DNA of 64,000 bases from Rhizophagus irregularis (lineage: Eukaryota; Glomeromycota; Glomeromycetes; Glomerales; Glomeraceae). A program made the translations under genes and the position numbers. The stretch is from assembly GCF_026210795.1 (NCBI RefSeq), contig NC_089431.1, positions 4,836,001-4,900,000 on the forward strand. The letters run 5' to 3'. Positions 12,861-25,315 of the stretch are shown here, in pieces (positions within the stretch are counted from its first letter, which is position 1; the number at the start of each line of letters is the position of its first letter). The notes below the pieces were generated by a model, which had not been told where the DNA came from, made no database searches, and saw only the letters and a program-made list of their open reading frames with translations.

Positions 12861-14063
12861 TCAAGTAAACGACTTTTAAAACAAGCTTTAGGATGAGATC
12901 TAGTAGCAAGATTTTTATGCCCAATTGGTGCATTTATAAATTCCATAATGTTGCTTTTTAATTCTTCATTAATATCTTCAACTTTCACTTTATATGGGAG
13001 AAAATTCCATTTTTCAATAATTTCAAATACTTCTTTAGAAGATGGTCTTTTTAGTGGATCTTCATTCCAACATTTTTTCATTAAATCTACATAACATTGT
13101 GGAGTATTTTCAATAATTTCAGGACGTTCACCTTTACAAATACTTAAACTAAGATGAATATCATGTGCTCTATTATTAAATGGTGGTATTCCAGATGTAA
13201 ATTCCCACATAATCATAGAAAAACTATATATATCACTAGCTGGAGTATAAGATTTGCCTCTCAAAACTTCAGGTGCCATAAATGGTATAACACCATAAAT
13301 ATCATACTTTTTCAAAAACGATTTTACGGGTTGACATAATCCTAAATCACTAATATAAATTTTATCCTTATTCTCAACATTATGATTTAAAATATTACCA
13401 TCATGAAAATCACAATGAATAAGTTTTTCTTCATGTATATTATTAAGTCCAGAAATAATTTCGTACAACATATATAATTTTTGACTCCAATTATTTACAA
13501 CTATTCTTGTTAAATTTTCTCTTAAGTTACCTTTATTTGCATAATACATTACTACCATATATTTTGATGTATTTGGATCTTCTGTGAATCCATAAAATTC
13601 TATAATATCTTCTGAACTTAAAACACTTGTATGATATTCCCACTATAAAAAATAATAATAATTTATTAATATAAATAAATTAAAAATAGAAAATAATATA
13701 CTATCATACTTCTTTCAAAAATTCATTTAAATCTTCATTTAAATTCTTGTGACATTTAAGAATTACTTCTTCATCTTCTTCATCATCATCTTCTTCATCT
13801 TCTCCATTTCTATTATTCTTTAACCAAATAGCTTTGTATATAGTACCAAATCCTCCTTCATTAAAATATTCAACATTTTTAAATTTGTTATAAGGAAACC
13901 ATCTTAATCCTTTTTCAAGAATAAAATCGTCTATAATTGTATTACCACTTTTCCCAAATCTATAAATTTAATTAATTAAATTTATTATTATAGATTGATT
14001 ATAATTTATACATATAAATTATTACTTACTCTAAATTTAAATAGGAATTTAATGAATACAAGC
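12559..14063 (-). CDS. TKL-type protein kinase
   Basis: Core exons are 14030-14063, 13710-13959, 12757-13642 and 12559-12674, in consistent frame. The encoded N-terminal part reads SYLNLEFGKSGNTIIDDFI, matching the family YL-x-x-EFGKWTSGN-DDFI signature but lacking WT. Kinase landmarks in order: glycine loop NEGGFGTIYKA, acidic insertion (EEDDDEEDEE), VILK lysine, gatekeeper region MVVMYYANKGNLRE, catalytic loop HCDFHDGN, DLG in place of DFG, MAPEV, SDIYSFSMIMWEFTSGIPPF and CWNEDPLKRPSS. The HRD Arg is Cys, so activation-loop control should differ (RD-minus). The C-terminal exon (DESTSKKLNEIPESEDS) looks like a duplicate of the end of the previous exon. An alternative stop lies at 12737 if the donor at 12756 is not used. 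The first exon is uncertain; a candidate lies beyond the tandem array at 19431-19449. Confidence 0.85.
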
Positions 14064-14109
14064 CTTAATTTTTAGATAAATACATATAATAACCTATGAT
14101 TTACGATTT

Positions 14110-17100
14110 ACAACTTACTGACTAAAGTGACAGATATTTTTCAAATAAAAGAATGAATTCAGTTAACAAATAAATATTATATAAAATATATAACTTTAGA
14201 GATACTTACAAGCTAGATCATAAACAATTTTAAATAAAGAAATTAGTTAGTTTAAATTATATGTAAATATTATAACAATAAGTAATAATAGAATTAAATA
14301 AATAACTTATAACTTACAATCTATTAAATAAAGAAATTAGTTAGTTTAAATTATATGTAAATATTATAACAATAAGTAATAATAGAATTAAGTAAATAAC
14401 TTACTCCCTATATTATTTAATAATTTTTTAAATAAAAAAATTAGTTAGTTTAAATTATATGTAAATATTATAACAATAAGTAATAATAGAATTAAATAAA
14501 TAACTTACCATCTATATTATTTAATAATTTTTTAAATAAAGAAATTAGTTAGTTTAAATTATATGTAAATATTATAACAATAAGTAATAATAGAATTAAA
14601 TAAATAACTTACTCTCTATATTATTTAATAATTTTTTAAATAAAGAAATTAGTTAGTTTAAATTATATGTAAATATTATAACAATAAGTAATAATAGAAT
14701 TAAATGAATAACTTATAACTTGCCAACTAAAATAAATTACAAAATAATTTTAAATAAAGAAATTAGTTAGTTTAAATTATATGTAAATATTATAACAATA
14801 AGTAATAATAGAATTAAATAAATAACTTACTCTCTATATTATTTATGTATTTTTAAATAAAGAAATTAGTTAGTTTAAATTATATGTAAATATTATAACA
14901 ATAAGTAATAATAGAATTAAATAAATAACTTACTCCCTATATTATTTAATAATTTTTTAAATAAAGAAATTAGTTAGTTTAAATTATATGTAAATATTAT
15001 AACAATAAGTAATAATAGAATTAAATAAATAACTTTTACTCTCTATATTATTTAATAATTTTTTAAATAAAGAAATTAGTTAGTTTAAATTATATGTAAA
15101 TATTATAACAATAAGTAATAATAGAATTAAATGAATAACTTATAACTTGCTAACTAAAATAAATTACAAAATAATTTTTAAATAAAGAAATTAGTTAGTT
15201 TAAATTATATGTAAATATTATAACAATAAGTAATAATAGAATTAAATAAATAACTTACTTCCCTATATTATTTAATATTTTTTTAAATAAAAGAAATTAA
15301 ATTTAGTTTAAATTATATGTAAATATTATAACAATAAGTAATAATAGAATTAAATAAAGCAACTTATAAACTTACAATCTATTAATAAAGAAATTAGTTA
15401 GTTTAAATTATATGTAAATATTATGTAATAAGTAATAATAGAATTAAATAAATAACTTATAACTTACAATCTATTAAATAAAGAAATTAGTTAGTTTAAA
15501 TTATATGCTAAATATTATAGCAATAAGCAATAATAGAATTAAGTAAATAACTTACTCTCTATATTATTTAATAATTTTTTAAATAAAGAAATTAGTTAGT
15601 TTAAATTATATGTAAATATTATAACAATAAGTAATAATAGAATTAAATAAATAACTTACTCCCTATATTATTTAATAATTTTTTAAATAAAGAAATTAGT
15701 TAGTTTAAATTATATGTAAATATTATAACAATAAGTAATAATAGAATTAAATAAATAACTTACTCTCTATATTATTTAATATTTTAAATAAAGAAATTAG
15801 TTAGTTTAAATTATATGTAAATATTATAACAATAAGTAATAATAGAATTAAATGAATAACTTATAACTTGCCAACTAAAATAAATTACAAAATAATTTTT
15901 AAATAAAGAAATTAGTTAGTTTAAATTATATGTAAATATTATAACAATAAGTAATAATAGAATTAAATAAATAACTTACTCCCTATATTATTTAATAATT
16001 TTTTAAATAAAGAAATTAGTTAGTTTAAATTATATGTAAATATTATAACAATAAGTAATAATAGAATTAAATAAATAACTTATAACTTACAATCTATTAA
16101 ATAAAGAAATTAGTTAGTTTAAATTATATGTAAATATTATAACAATAAGTAATAATAGAATTAAATAAATAACTTATAACTTACAATCTATTAAATAAAG
16201 AAATTAGTTAGTTTAAATTATATGTAAATATTATAACAATAAGTAATAATAGAATTAAGTAAATAACTTACTCTCTATATTATTTAATAATTTTTTAAAT
16301 AAAGAAATTAGTTAAGTTTAAATTATATGTAAATATTATAACAATAAGTAATAATAGAATTAAATAAATAACTTACTCCCTATATTATTTAATAATTTTT
16401 AAATAAAGAAATTAGACCAGTTTAAATTATATGTAAATATTATAACAATAAACAATAATAGAATTAAATAAATAACTTACTCTCTATATTATTTAATAAT
16501 TTTTAAATAAAGAAATTAGTTAGTTTAAATTATATGTAAATATATAACATGCAGTAATAATAGAATTAAATGAATAACTTATAACTTGCCAACTAAAATA
16601 AATTACAAAATAATTTTTAAATAAAGAAATTAGTTAGTTTAAATTATATGTAAATATTATAACAATAAGTAATAATAGAATTAAATAAATAACCTCCCTA
16701 TATTATTTAATAATTTTTTAAATAAAGAAATTAGTTAGTTTAAATTATATGTAAATATTATAACAATAAGTAATAATAGAATTAAAATAATAACATAACT
16801 TACAATCTATTAAATAAAGAAATTAGTTAGTTTAAATTATATGTAAATATTATAACAATAAGTAATAATAGAATTAAATAAATAACTTACTCTCTATATT
16901 ATTTAATAATTTTTTAAATAAAGAAATTAGTTAGTTTAAATTATATGTAAATATTATAACAATAAGTAATAATAGAATTAAGTAAATAACTTACTCTCTA
17001 TATTATTTAATAATTTTTTAAATAAAGAAATTAGTTAGTTTAAATTATATGTAAATATTATAACAATAAGTAATAATAGAATTAAATAAATAACTTACTC

Positions 17101-19345
17101 CCTATATTATTTAATAATTTTTTAAATAAAAAGTAGTTAGTTTAAATTATATGTAAATATTATAACAATAAGTAATAATAGAATTAAATAAATAACTTAC
17201 TCTCTATATTATTTAATAATTTTTTAAATAAAGAAATTAGTTAGTTTAAATTATATGTAAATATTATAACAATAAGTAATAATAGAATTAAATGAATAAC
17301 TTATAACTTGCCAACTAAAATAAATTACAAAATAATTTTTAAATAAAGAAATTAGTTAGTTTAAATTATATGTAAATATTATAACAATAAGTAATAATAG
17401 AATTAAATAAATAACTTACTCCCTATATTATTTAATAATTTTTTAAATAAAGAAATTAGTTAGTTTAAATTATATGTAAATATTATAACAATAAGTAATA
17501 ATAGAATTAAATAAATAACTTATAACTTACAATCCTATTAAATAAAGAAATTAGTTAGTTTAAATTATATGTAAATATTATAACAATAAGTAATAATAGA
17601 ATTAAATAAATAACTTATAACTTACAATCTATTAAATAAAGAAATTAGTTAGTTTAAATTATATGTAAATATTATAACAATAAGTAATAATAGAATTAAG
17701 TAAATAACTTACTCTCTATATTATTTAATAATTTTTTAAATAAAGAAATTAGTTAGTTTAAATTATATGTAAATATTATAACAATAAGTAATAATAGAAT
17801 TAAATAAATAACTTACTCCCTATATTATTTAATAATTTTTTAAATAAAGAAATTAGTTAGTTTAAATTATATGTAAATATTATAACAATAAGTAATAATA
17901 GAATTAAATAAATAACTTACTCTCTATATTATTTAATAATTTTTTAAATAAAGAAATTAGTTAGTTTAAATTATATGTAAATATTATAACAATAAGTAAT
18001 AATAGAATTAAATGAATAACTTATAACTTGCCAACTAAAATAAATTACAAAATAATTTTTAAATAAAGAAATTAGTTAGTTTAAATTATATGTAAATATT
18101 ATAACAATAAGTAATAATAGAATTAAATAAATAACTTACTCCCTATATTATTTAATAATTTTTTAAATAAAGAAATTAGTTAGTTTTAATTATATGTAAA
18201 TATTATAACAATAAGTAATAATAGAATTAAATAAATAACTTATAACTTACAATCTATTAAATAAAGAAATTAGTTAGTTTAAATTATATGTAAATATTAT
18301 AACAATAAGTAATAATAGAATTAAATAAATAACTTACTCTCTATATTATTTAATAATTTTTTAAATAAAGAAATTAGTTAGTTTAAATTATATGTAAATA
18401 TTATAACAATAAGTAATAATAGAATTAAATGAATAACTTATAACTTGCCAACTAAAATAAATTACAAAATAATTTTTAAATAAAGAAATTAGTTAGTTTA
18501 AATTATATGTAAATATTATAACAATAAGTAATAATAGAATTAAATAAATAACTTACTCCCTATATTATTTAATAATTTTTTAAATAAAGAAATTAGTTAG
18601 TTTAAATTATATGTAAATATTATAACAATAAGTAATAATAGAATTAAATAAATAACTTATAACTTACAATCTATTAAATAAAAGTAGTTAGTTTAAATTA
18701 TATGTAAATATTATAACAATAAGTAATAATAGAATTAAGTAAATAACTTACTCCCTATATTATTTAATAATTTTTTAAATAAAGAAATTAGTTAGATTAA
18801 ATTATATGTAAATATTATAACAATAAGTAATAATAGAATTAAATATATAACTTACTCCCTATATTATTTAATAATTTTTTAAATAAAGAAATTAGTTAGT
18901 TTAAATTATATGTAAATATTATAACAATAAGTAATAATAGAATTAAATAAATAACTTATAACTTGCCAACTAAAATAAATTACAAAATAATTTTTAAATA
19001 AAGAAATTAGTTAGTTTAAATTATATGTAAATATTATAACAATAAGTAATAATAGAATTAAATAAATAACTTATAACTTACAATCTATTAAATAAAGAAA
19101 TTAGTTAGTTTAAATTATATGTAAATATAGTAATAATAGAATCAAATAAATAACTTACCATCTATATTAATTAATAATTTTTTAAATAATGAAATTAGTT
19201 AAATTATATAAATAATATAAATATAGATATCATATAACTTACACCCTGTAGTATTATTAATTATTAATTAGTTAAATATAAAGATAATATAAAAGTATTT
19301 ACTTGTAAATTATATATATTACTTACAATCTAGTTATTTAAATTA
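14110..19345 (-). repeat. ~5.2-kb tandem array of splice-signal-bearing units (~48 copies)
   Basis: Units of ~85-120 bp, mostly about 105 bp, share the core ttagttagtttaaattatat followed by gtaaatattataacaataag. Read on the minus strand, each unit ends in an acceptor-like TAATATAG, then 3 nt, then a donor-like GTAAGTTAT. The 3-nt variants are AGA, GGA, ATT, TTG (with a GC donor, GCAAGT), ATG, and at the ends TCA, CTT, GGT and ATT. A few units have indels (15255 and 17525, 4 nt; 16690, signal damaged). The array lies immediately 5' of the kinase exon at 14030-14063 and most likely sits in its first intron. A higher-order period of about 717 bp is visible between about 15.2 and 18.1 kb. Confidence 0.92.
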
Positions 19346-19430
19346 AGAATATAATTAGTTGAATTATGTAAAATATTAAACATGAATTGTTTATAAATAA
19401 AAACTTAATATTTCAGCTTGTTTGATATAC

Positions 19431-19449
19431 CTTTAATACATTTGTCCAT
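19431..19449 (-). other. Candidate first exon of the kinase gene (MDKCIK)
   Basis: ATG at 19449 gives MDKCIK and then G|GTATATC. It resembles Cys-containing starts in this kinase family. The exon is 19 nt (phase 1). Joined to the 34-nt exon at 14030-14063, with or without 3-nt exons in between, it enters the kinase frame without a stop. The call rests on a very short match, so it is tentative. Confidence 0.35.
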
Positions 19450-20100
19450 TACTATATCAAAATTCTTTAAATTACTATATCAAAATCTCAAATTCTCCCC
19501 AACCGGAAAAGTTAAAGTAAATATCTTTTTTTCTTTTTTTTTTTATTATTAAGCGCCTTTAATGCAAAATACATTATGTGCAAAAATGTTGATCACAAGT
19601 ACATCATTGCATATATGACAAATAAACCGGAAGTCCGGAATGTAAATCAATTATTACAAAAATCGCAGTAACTGATTAATCATTTAATTATTAAGCACCA
19701 ATGAAATGATTATCATTCATTAACCCAAAGATAAGATTTTCTGGTAATTTTTATCTTTAAGGGGAAAAAATTTTAGTCGATCATCCCATTTTGACCAGAT
19801 TTTCGCCAAAATTTTCCCATTCCATTTTTAAAAATCACCACATGCACAGTTGCCGTGGATACGAAAAAAATTGCCTTTTTGGTAAAAAAGTCTCCAGTTA
19901 ATCTTTATATTATTATTGTACTTGTACATGTACATGAACATGAACATGAACATGAACATGAACATGTACAGTACATGTACATGTACAGAGAAAGTGAACA
20001 TTCACTATGGAAACTTTTTGCGCTGAGTTTAACTGTGCTGCTCAAAAAGAATGTTAATTTGACAGATCATGAAATAGTATGTTGATCATTTTTTATTAAA
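19450..20100. other. Intergenic with (CATGAA)n microsatellite
   Basis: About 19917-19986 has five CATGAA units bordered by GTACAT palindromes (gtacatgtacatg and its mirror). The open frame over it (His-Glu repeats) is a by-product of the repeat. No gene is supported. Confidence 0.6.
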
Positions 20101-20104
20101 ATGT

Positions 20105-20925
20105 GAAAAAAAAAAAATTTTTTTTTAATCAAAAACGTCAAAAATTTGACGTTTTTGTGATTGAAAAATCAAAAAAAAATTGATTTTTTTTAATCAAAAC
20201 GTCAGACTTGACGTTTTTGTGATTGAAAAATCAAAAAAAATTAATTTTTTTTAATCAAAACGTCAGACTTGACGTTTTTGTGATTGAAAAATCAAAAATA
20301 ATTGATTTTTTTTAATAAAAAACGTCAAAATAATTGATTTTTTTAATCAACTTGACGTTTCTGTGATTAAAAAATCAAAAAAAATGATTTTTTTAATCAA
20401 AAACGTCAGACTTGACGTTTTTGTGATTAAAAAATCAAAAAAAAATGATTTTTTTAATCAAAAACGTCAGACTTGACGTTTTTGTGATTAAAAAATCATT
20501 TTTTTTTGATTTTTATTAGCTAAGAACGTCAGACTTGACGTTTTTGTTATTAAAAATCAAGAAAATTTGATTTTTATTAGCTAAGAACGTCAGACTTGAC
20601 GTTTTTGTTATTAAAAATCAAGGAAAAATGATTTTTATTAGCTAAGAACGTCAGACTTGACGTTTTTGTTATTAAAAATCAAGGGAAAATGATTTTTATC
20701 AGCTAAGAACGTCAGACTTGACGTTTTTGTTATTAAAAATCAAGGGAAAATGATTTTTATTAGCTAAAAACGTCAGACTTGACGTTTTTGTTATTAAAAA
20801 TCAAGGGAAAAATGATTTTTATTAGCTAAAAACGTCAGACTTGACGTTTTTGTTATTAAAAATCAAGGGAAAATGATTTTTATTAGCTAAAAACGTCATA
20901 CTTGACGTTTTTGTTAGCTAAAAAT
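20105..20925. repeat. Tandem array of palindromic CGTCA-TGACG hairpins (~13 copies)
   Basis: A ~61-66-bp unit is repeated about 13 times. Each unit holds ACGTCAGACTTGACGT (inverted TGACG half-sites with a 4-nt spacer) inside wider A/T palindromes (aaaaatcaaaaaaaatgattttt). A first subgroup has gattgaaaaatc spacers and a later subgroup has ttattagctaagaac spacers. No coding capacity. Confidence 0.9.
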
Positions 20926-20934
20926 CAAAAAAAA

Positions 20935-22403
20935 TAGTGTACTTTTGTAAAAGTATACTAATAAATTAATAAAAGATTTTTTTATAAACAATAGATTGTG
21001 TTTAGTGAGATTTATAAAAAAATTTAATGAGACTTTTTTTTAATAATAGTTTGGTATAAAAAAATTTTCTAGGATTTTTTTTTTTAATAATATAATGGTA
21101 TAGTACAATAGATAGATATAATAAAATTTTCTGGAATTTATTTTAATAACAATAGGTATGATAACATTTTTGGTGATTTTTTTTTAATATTAAACAATAG
21201 ATTGGTATCATAGTACAATAGATTTATTTAACAAGATTTTTGTGATTTTTTTAATAACAATAAATTGGTAATAACAATCATTAACTTATTAAGTTAATAA
21301 TTGTTTTTTAGTAAAATTTTTTCCAGTAATACTAATACTACTAATAGGTAATAGATAACTTAATAAACTTTAATAAAATAGATTAAGATATATAAAAAAA
21401 ATTTGAGATTTTTTTAACAATAGATTGGTATAGTACAATGAATAGATATAAAAAAATTTTCTGAATTTTTTTTTTAATAATAGATTGATATAAATATATT
21501 TTCTGAACTTTTTTTTAACAATAGAGTCATTAGATCAATATAAAAAATTTTTTGATAACAACAGATTGGTATGTTATAACTTATAATGGATAGATATAAA
21601 GAATTTTCTAAGATTTTTTATTAATACAATAGATCAGTTTCTGGAATTTTTTATGACAAATTAATTGGTATAGTACAAAAGATACTAGGTATAAAATTTC
21701 TTGGGATTTATTTTAACAACAATAGGTATGATAAAATTTTTGGTGACTTTTTTTTAATAACAATAGATTGGTATTACTGCGACTAGTAATTGAAAACCAA
21801 TATGATTTGCCAATTCATTATCAGTTCAGTTTTTAATGTTTTTGCAACATTTTTTATTGTCTATTACCAATCTATTGTTATTAAAAAAAAACACAAAAAA
21901 TTTTATTAAATCAATCCATTGTACTATACCATCCATTGTATTATAATACCAATCTATTATTGTTATTAAAAAAAAAATAATCACCAAAAATTTAGCATAC
22001 CTATTGTTATTAATATAAATCTCAGAAAATTTTATTATATCTATCTATTGTACTATACCATTAAAAAAATCTTGGAAAATTTTTTTATTAACCTTATTAA
22101 ATGTAATCTATTGTTTTATTTATATTACTTATCAGTAATATTAGTGTTACTGTGAACTATAAAAAAAATCTTACTAAAAACAATTATTAACTTCAGTTAA
22201 TAAGTTAATTGTTTATTACCAATATATTGTTATTAAAAAAAATCATAGAAAATTTTTTTATACCAAACTATTATTAAAAAAAAATCTCATTAAATTTTTT
22301 TATAAATCTCACTAACACAATCTATTGTTATAAAAAAATCTTTTATTAATTTATTAGTATACTTTCAAAAATAAACTCACTCACTATATCCAAAAGTACA
22401 CTA
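20935..22403. mobile_element. 1.47-kb foldback / long inverted-repeat element
   Basis: The outer ends tagtgtacttttg (20935) and caaaagtacacta (22403) are inverted. The next ~150 bp of each arm match closely, including attgtg(t)ttagtgagatttat, aaaaaaatttaatgagac/t and aatagtttggtataaaaaa. The interior is a patchwork of degenerate ttttaataacaatagattgg units in both orientations. No ORF is present. It is probably a non-autonomous foldback transposon, or a collapsed palindrome. The right arm has an extra ~24 nt near its tip. Confidence 0.75.
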
Positions 22404-25315
22404 GTTTTTATATATAGTTTTAATAGTTAAATAAACTATTCATTAATTTAAAGAACAATTAAATATTAATAAAATTTCATTTTTACAATTAAATTACTAA
22501 AAATCTAATATTGAAATATGATTGGACAGAAATAAATGAATTAAAAATAACAAATATTTTGTAGTTTTATTTAATTAAAGATAATGCACCGTCCAAAAAT
22601 AAGTATAGTAATGTTATATACTTCTTGTTTCCTATAATAAATAAAATTTTTCATTATTTCACATTGACTGCTATTTGGATATTTTGGCTAACTATACTAT
22701 TATTTAAAAAAGTGTATTTAGCTGAAATATTCAGCTAAAAATAGTAGTTGTTGAACCAATAAAATATTCAAGATCAACATGAATTTTTTTTGGCTGGATG
22801 TTGTAAGCCAAAAATTTACTATGCCTTCGGCTGAATTTTTTGGCTAACTACACCATTATTGAATCATTTATTTTTTTTGCATAGCACCGTAACTTTATAT
22901 AATAATAATATAATAAGGTTTACAAATTATTTATAGAAATAAGTATATATTTTTTTCATTAAACTGCGACCATAGACAAACATTTTAAATACTGAAAAGT
23001 GAAAACACCAAAAATACTTACATCACATGTTGATTAACTGAAGTTTAAAATGTAATAATTTACTAAACAGAGAATCATTTTTCACATTCAAACATTCAAA
23101 AGAAAAAAAATTATTATTATTTTTTTACTATGAAATAATATTATTATTTTTAAATGAAAAATTATTTAGAACAAATTACAAAAAATTGAAATATTATAAA
23201 ATTTATATAATTATAACAACTTTTTTTAAAAATTAAAATCTTAGCATTATAATTTGATTCAAATGATTCTTTAATTTTTGTAAGAAGAAACAAATCCTTT
23301 TTAACATTTTAAAAATTGCCTTACTAACCCAACACATCAATATAGTAATCTTTAGCTGTATATAAAAATATCTTGTTCATCCAAAATTTCATAATTAGTT
23401 AATATGCTAAACAATAGTCTGAGACAATACTATAAAATCAAAAAAAAAATTTTTTTAAAGGAGAGTGACGAAAAAAAATTTCTTTTTAAAGGGAGGTGAC
23501 GAAGAAAGAAGATTAAAAAAAAGTATTGAATAAAATTGGAATTATGAAAATTTCGCGGTCCTAGATAATTTTGGCCAAATTTGTAATTCTGGCCGGCGTT
23601 ATGAATTCTGGCCAGAATTATTGCCGATCAGTTGTAAATCTAATCTGGATTTCAGTTTCTATCTGGATTTTTTGACCCGGATAAAGAATCCAGATCAATC
23701 CGGATAAAACCTGGATTTTTTTTGTGTAATCCGGACGACAGTTTTCATCTGGATCGAAGCACTACTCTGGACAACTATGATTACATTTGTTATAATTATT
23801 AAGATTACAATATAATCATACATAAGCACGAAAATCAAACACATAATATTGTATATAAAAGAAAAAAAAATGCTTGTTTTAAAATAACAAGTTTCTGAAA
23901 AACACTAATGATCATTATACAAGACCAATGATCGCTAGTATTGTTTTCACAAAGATATCATAGAGTTTATGGTGTTTTATTGATTTCTGAATTCTGATGC
24001 TTACACAATTTCAAATCTTTTGTTAATCCATTTATTTGGTAACAGCTATTTTCGTTCTCATTATCAAAAACAAATTCTGATTTACCTTAAATATTATCCT
24101 CCTGCCAAGCTTTACAATAAATAAATTAAAATTAAAATTAAAAAGAATATTCATAATGTTAAATTACTCATGAATTTAGCTTAATAAAATCAGATATAAT
24201 AACACGCGTTCGGAAAATAATGAGAATCAATTTGCTCCCATATTAGAACCTCATATACAATATACATTTAATTAAATAAATTAAGTCGCTGTATTTTAAA
24301 ACTAACAAATATTCAAAAATTTGCCTTCAGTGGCTGGTATAAAAACATTAAACTACAGATGGTTACAATGATGTTAAAAGTGAAAGAAATGGGACGTCGC
24401 ATACATAGTAAGCGCTGCTGATTGTGGTTTATACTAATAATGATAGAGTTCATAAGCTTTTTAATAAGCATTTAGAATTTTTTATTTTTATTTTTATAAG
24501 GAATTTAAAGTAATCACGTTGTTAGATTGAGTGAGATAAAAATAGATTAGTGAATACAAACTACATTTGTTATTAGGGGAATCCACTAATTTTCCACTCA
24601 ACAAGTTTCTGAAAGTATTTTTTTTTATCCATCGATAGACATAATTTCAGAATCATACCATTTTATCGTAAGTTGAGGCAAAGATGTATTTAAACATGTA
24701 AAATAATTTCACATATTTACTGATGACACAGATTATACTATGAAATGAATGGCCGATCATAATAAAATGGAGATATGATAGCAGAAAAACATTCATGTGC
24801 ATTTCTAAATTGATACTTGAACAACATCCAAATCAAACGAAAAGTGGCTTAATTTAGAAATGATCAATTTCTCAAAAATTAGAATATAATATAGATTTTT
24901 AAAGGAAACATAAATATTTACTACTCTTTTTATCTTATACTATTTCTTATCAGCAGAAGGTATTCTATGTGCTAAAAACTGCTATAAAACTATCATAGTA
25001 AGGGCAGAAGTATATGTTATCTGGATAAATTCGGATTGGATACTCAGATAACGGATAATGGATACCTGATAATCATTATGTATAAAGGATACCACGAGTT
25101 ACGCATGATGATGATACATCGTTCCATTGCAATTTTGTATGACTATTGATTTACCATCATTAGTACCAGGTATAGGTCATGAAGTAATTATCATTACAGA
25201 ATGATTCATTTATGAATTAGTCATCACTTGTTATGACTACAAAAAAGTAATTAAATGATCTTAGATTATCTATTCTTTAATCATTTCTTAGATTTACTGT
25301 ACGATTTTCATAATT
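22404..25315. other. Long intergenic stretch, no gene recognised
   Basis: A+T-rich. Small repeats are present: a ttttggctaactaxaccattatt-type pair at about 22675-22700 and 22835-22860, a cluster of ATCCGG/CCGGAT words at 23640-23770, GGATA-rich sequence at 25020-25090, and a tctggccagaattat motif at about 23580-23625. No coding or RNA gene seen. Confidence 0.5.

Noticed and set aside
13154-13339. Plus-strand open frame of 61 codons
   Set aside because: Antisense to the kinase domain coding exon.
14110-19345. CRISPR-like array
   Set aside because: Repeat and spacer are not distinct; the whole unit repeats, the DNA is eukaryotic, and units carry splice signals instead.
19855-20085. His-Glu repeat peptide
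   Set aside because: Produced by the CATGAA microsatellite; no homologous flanks.
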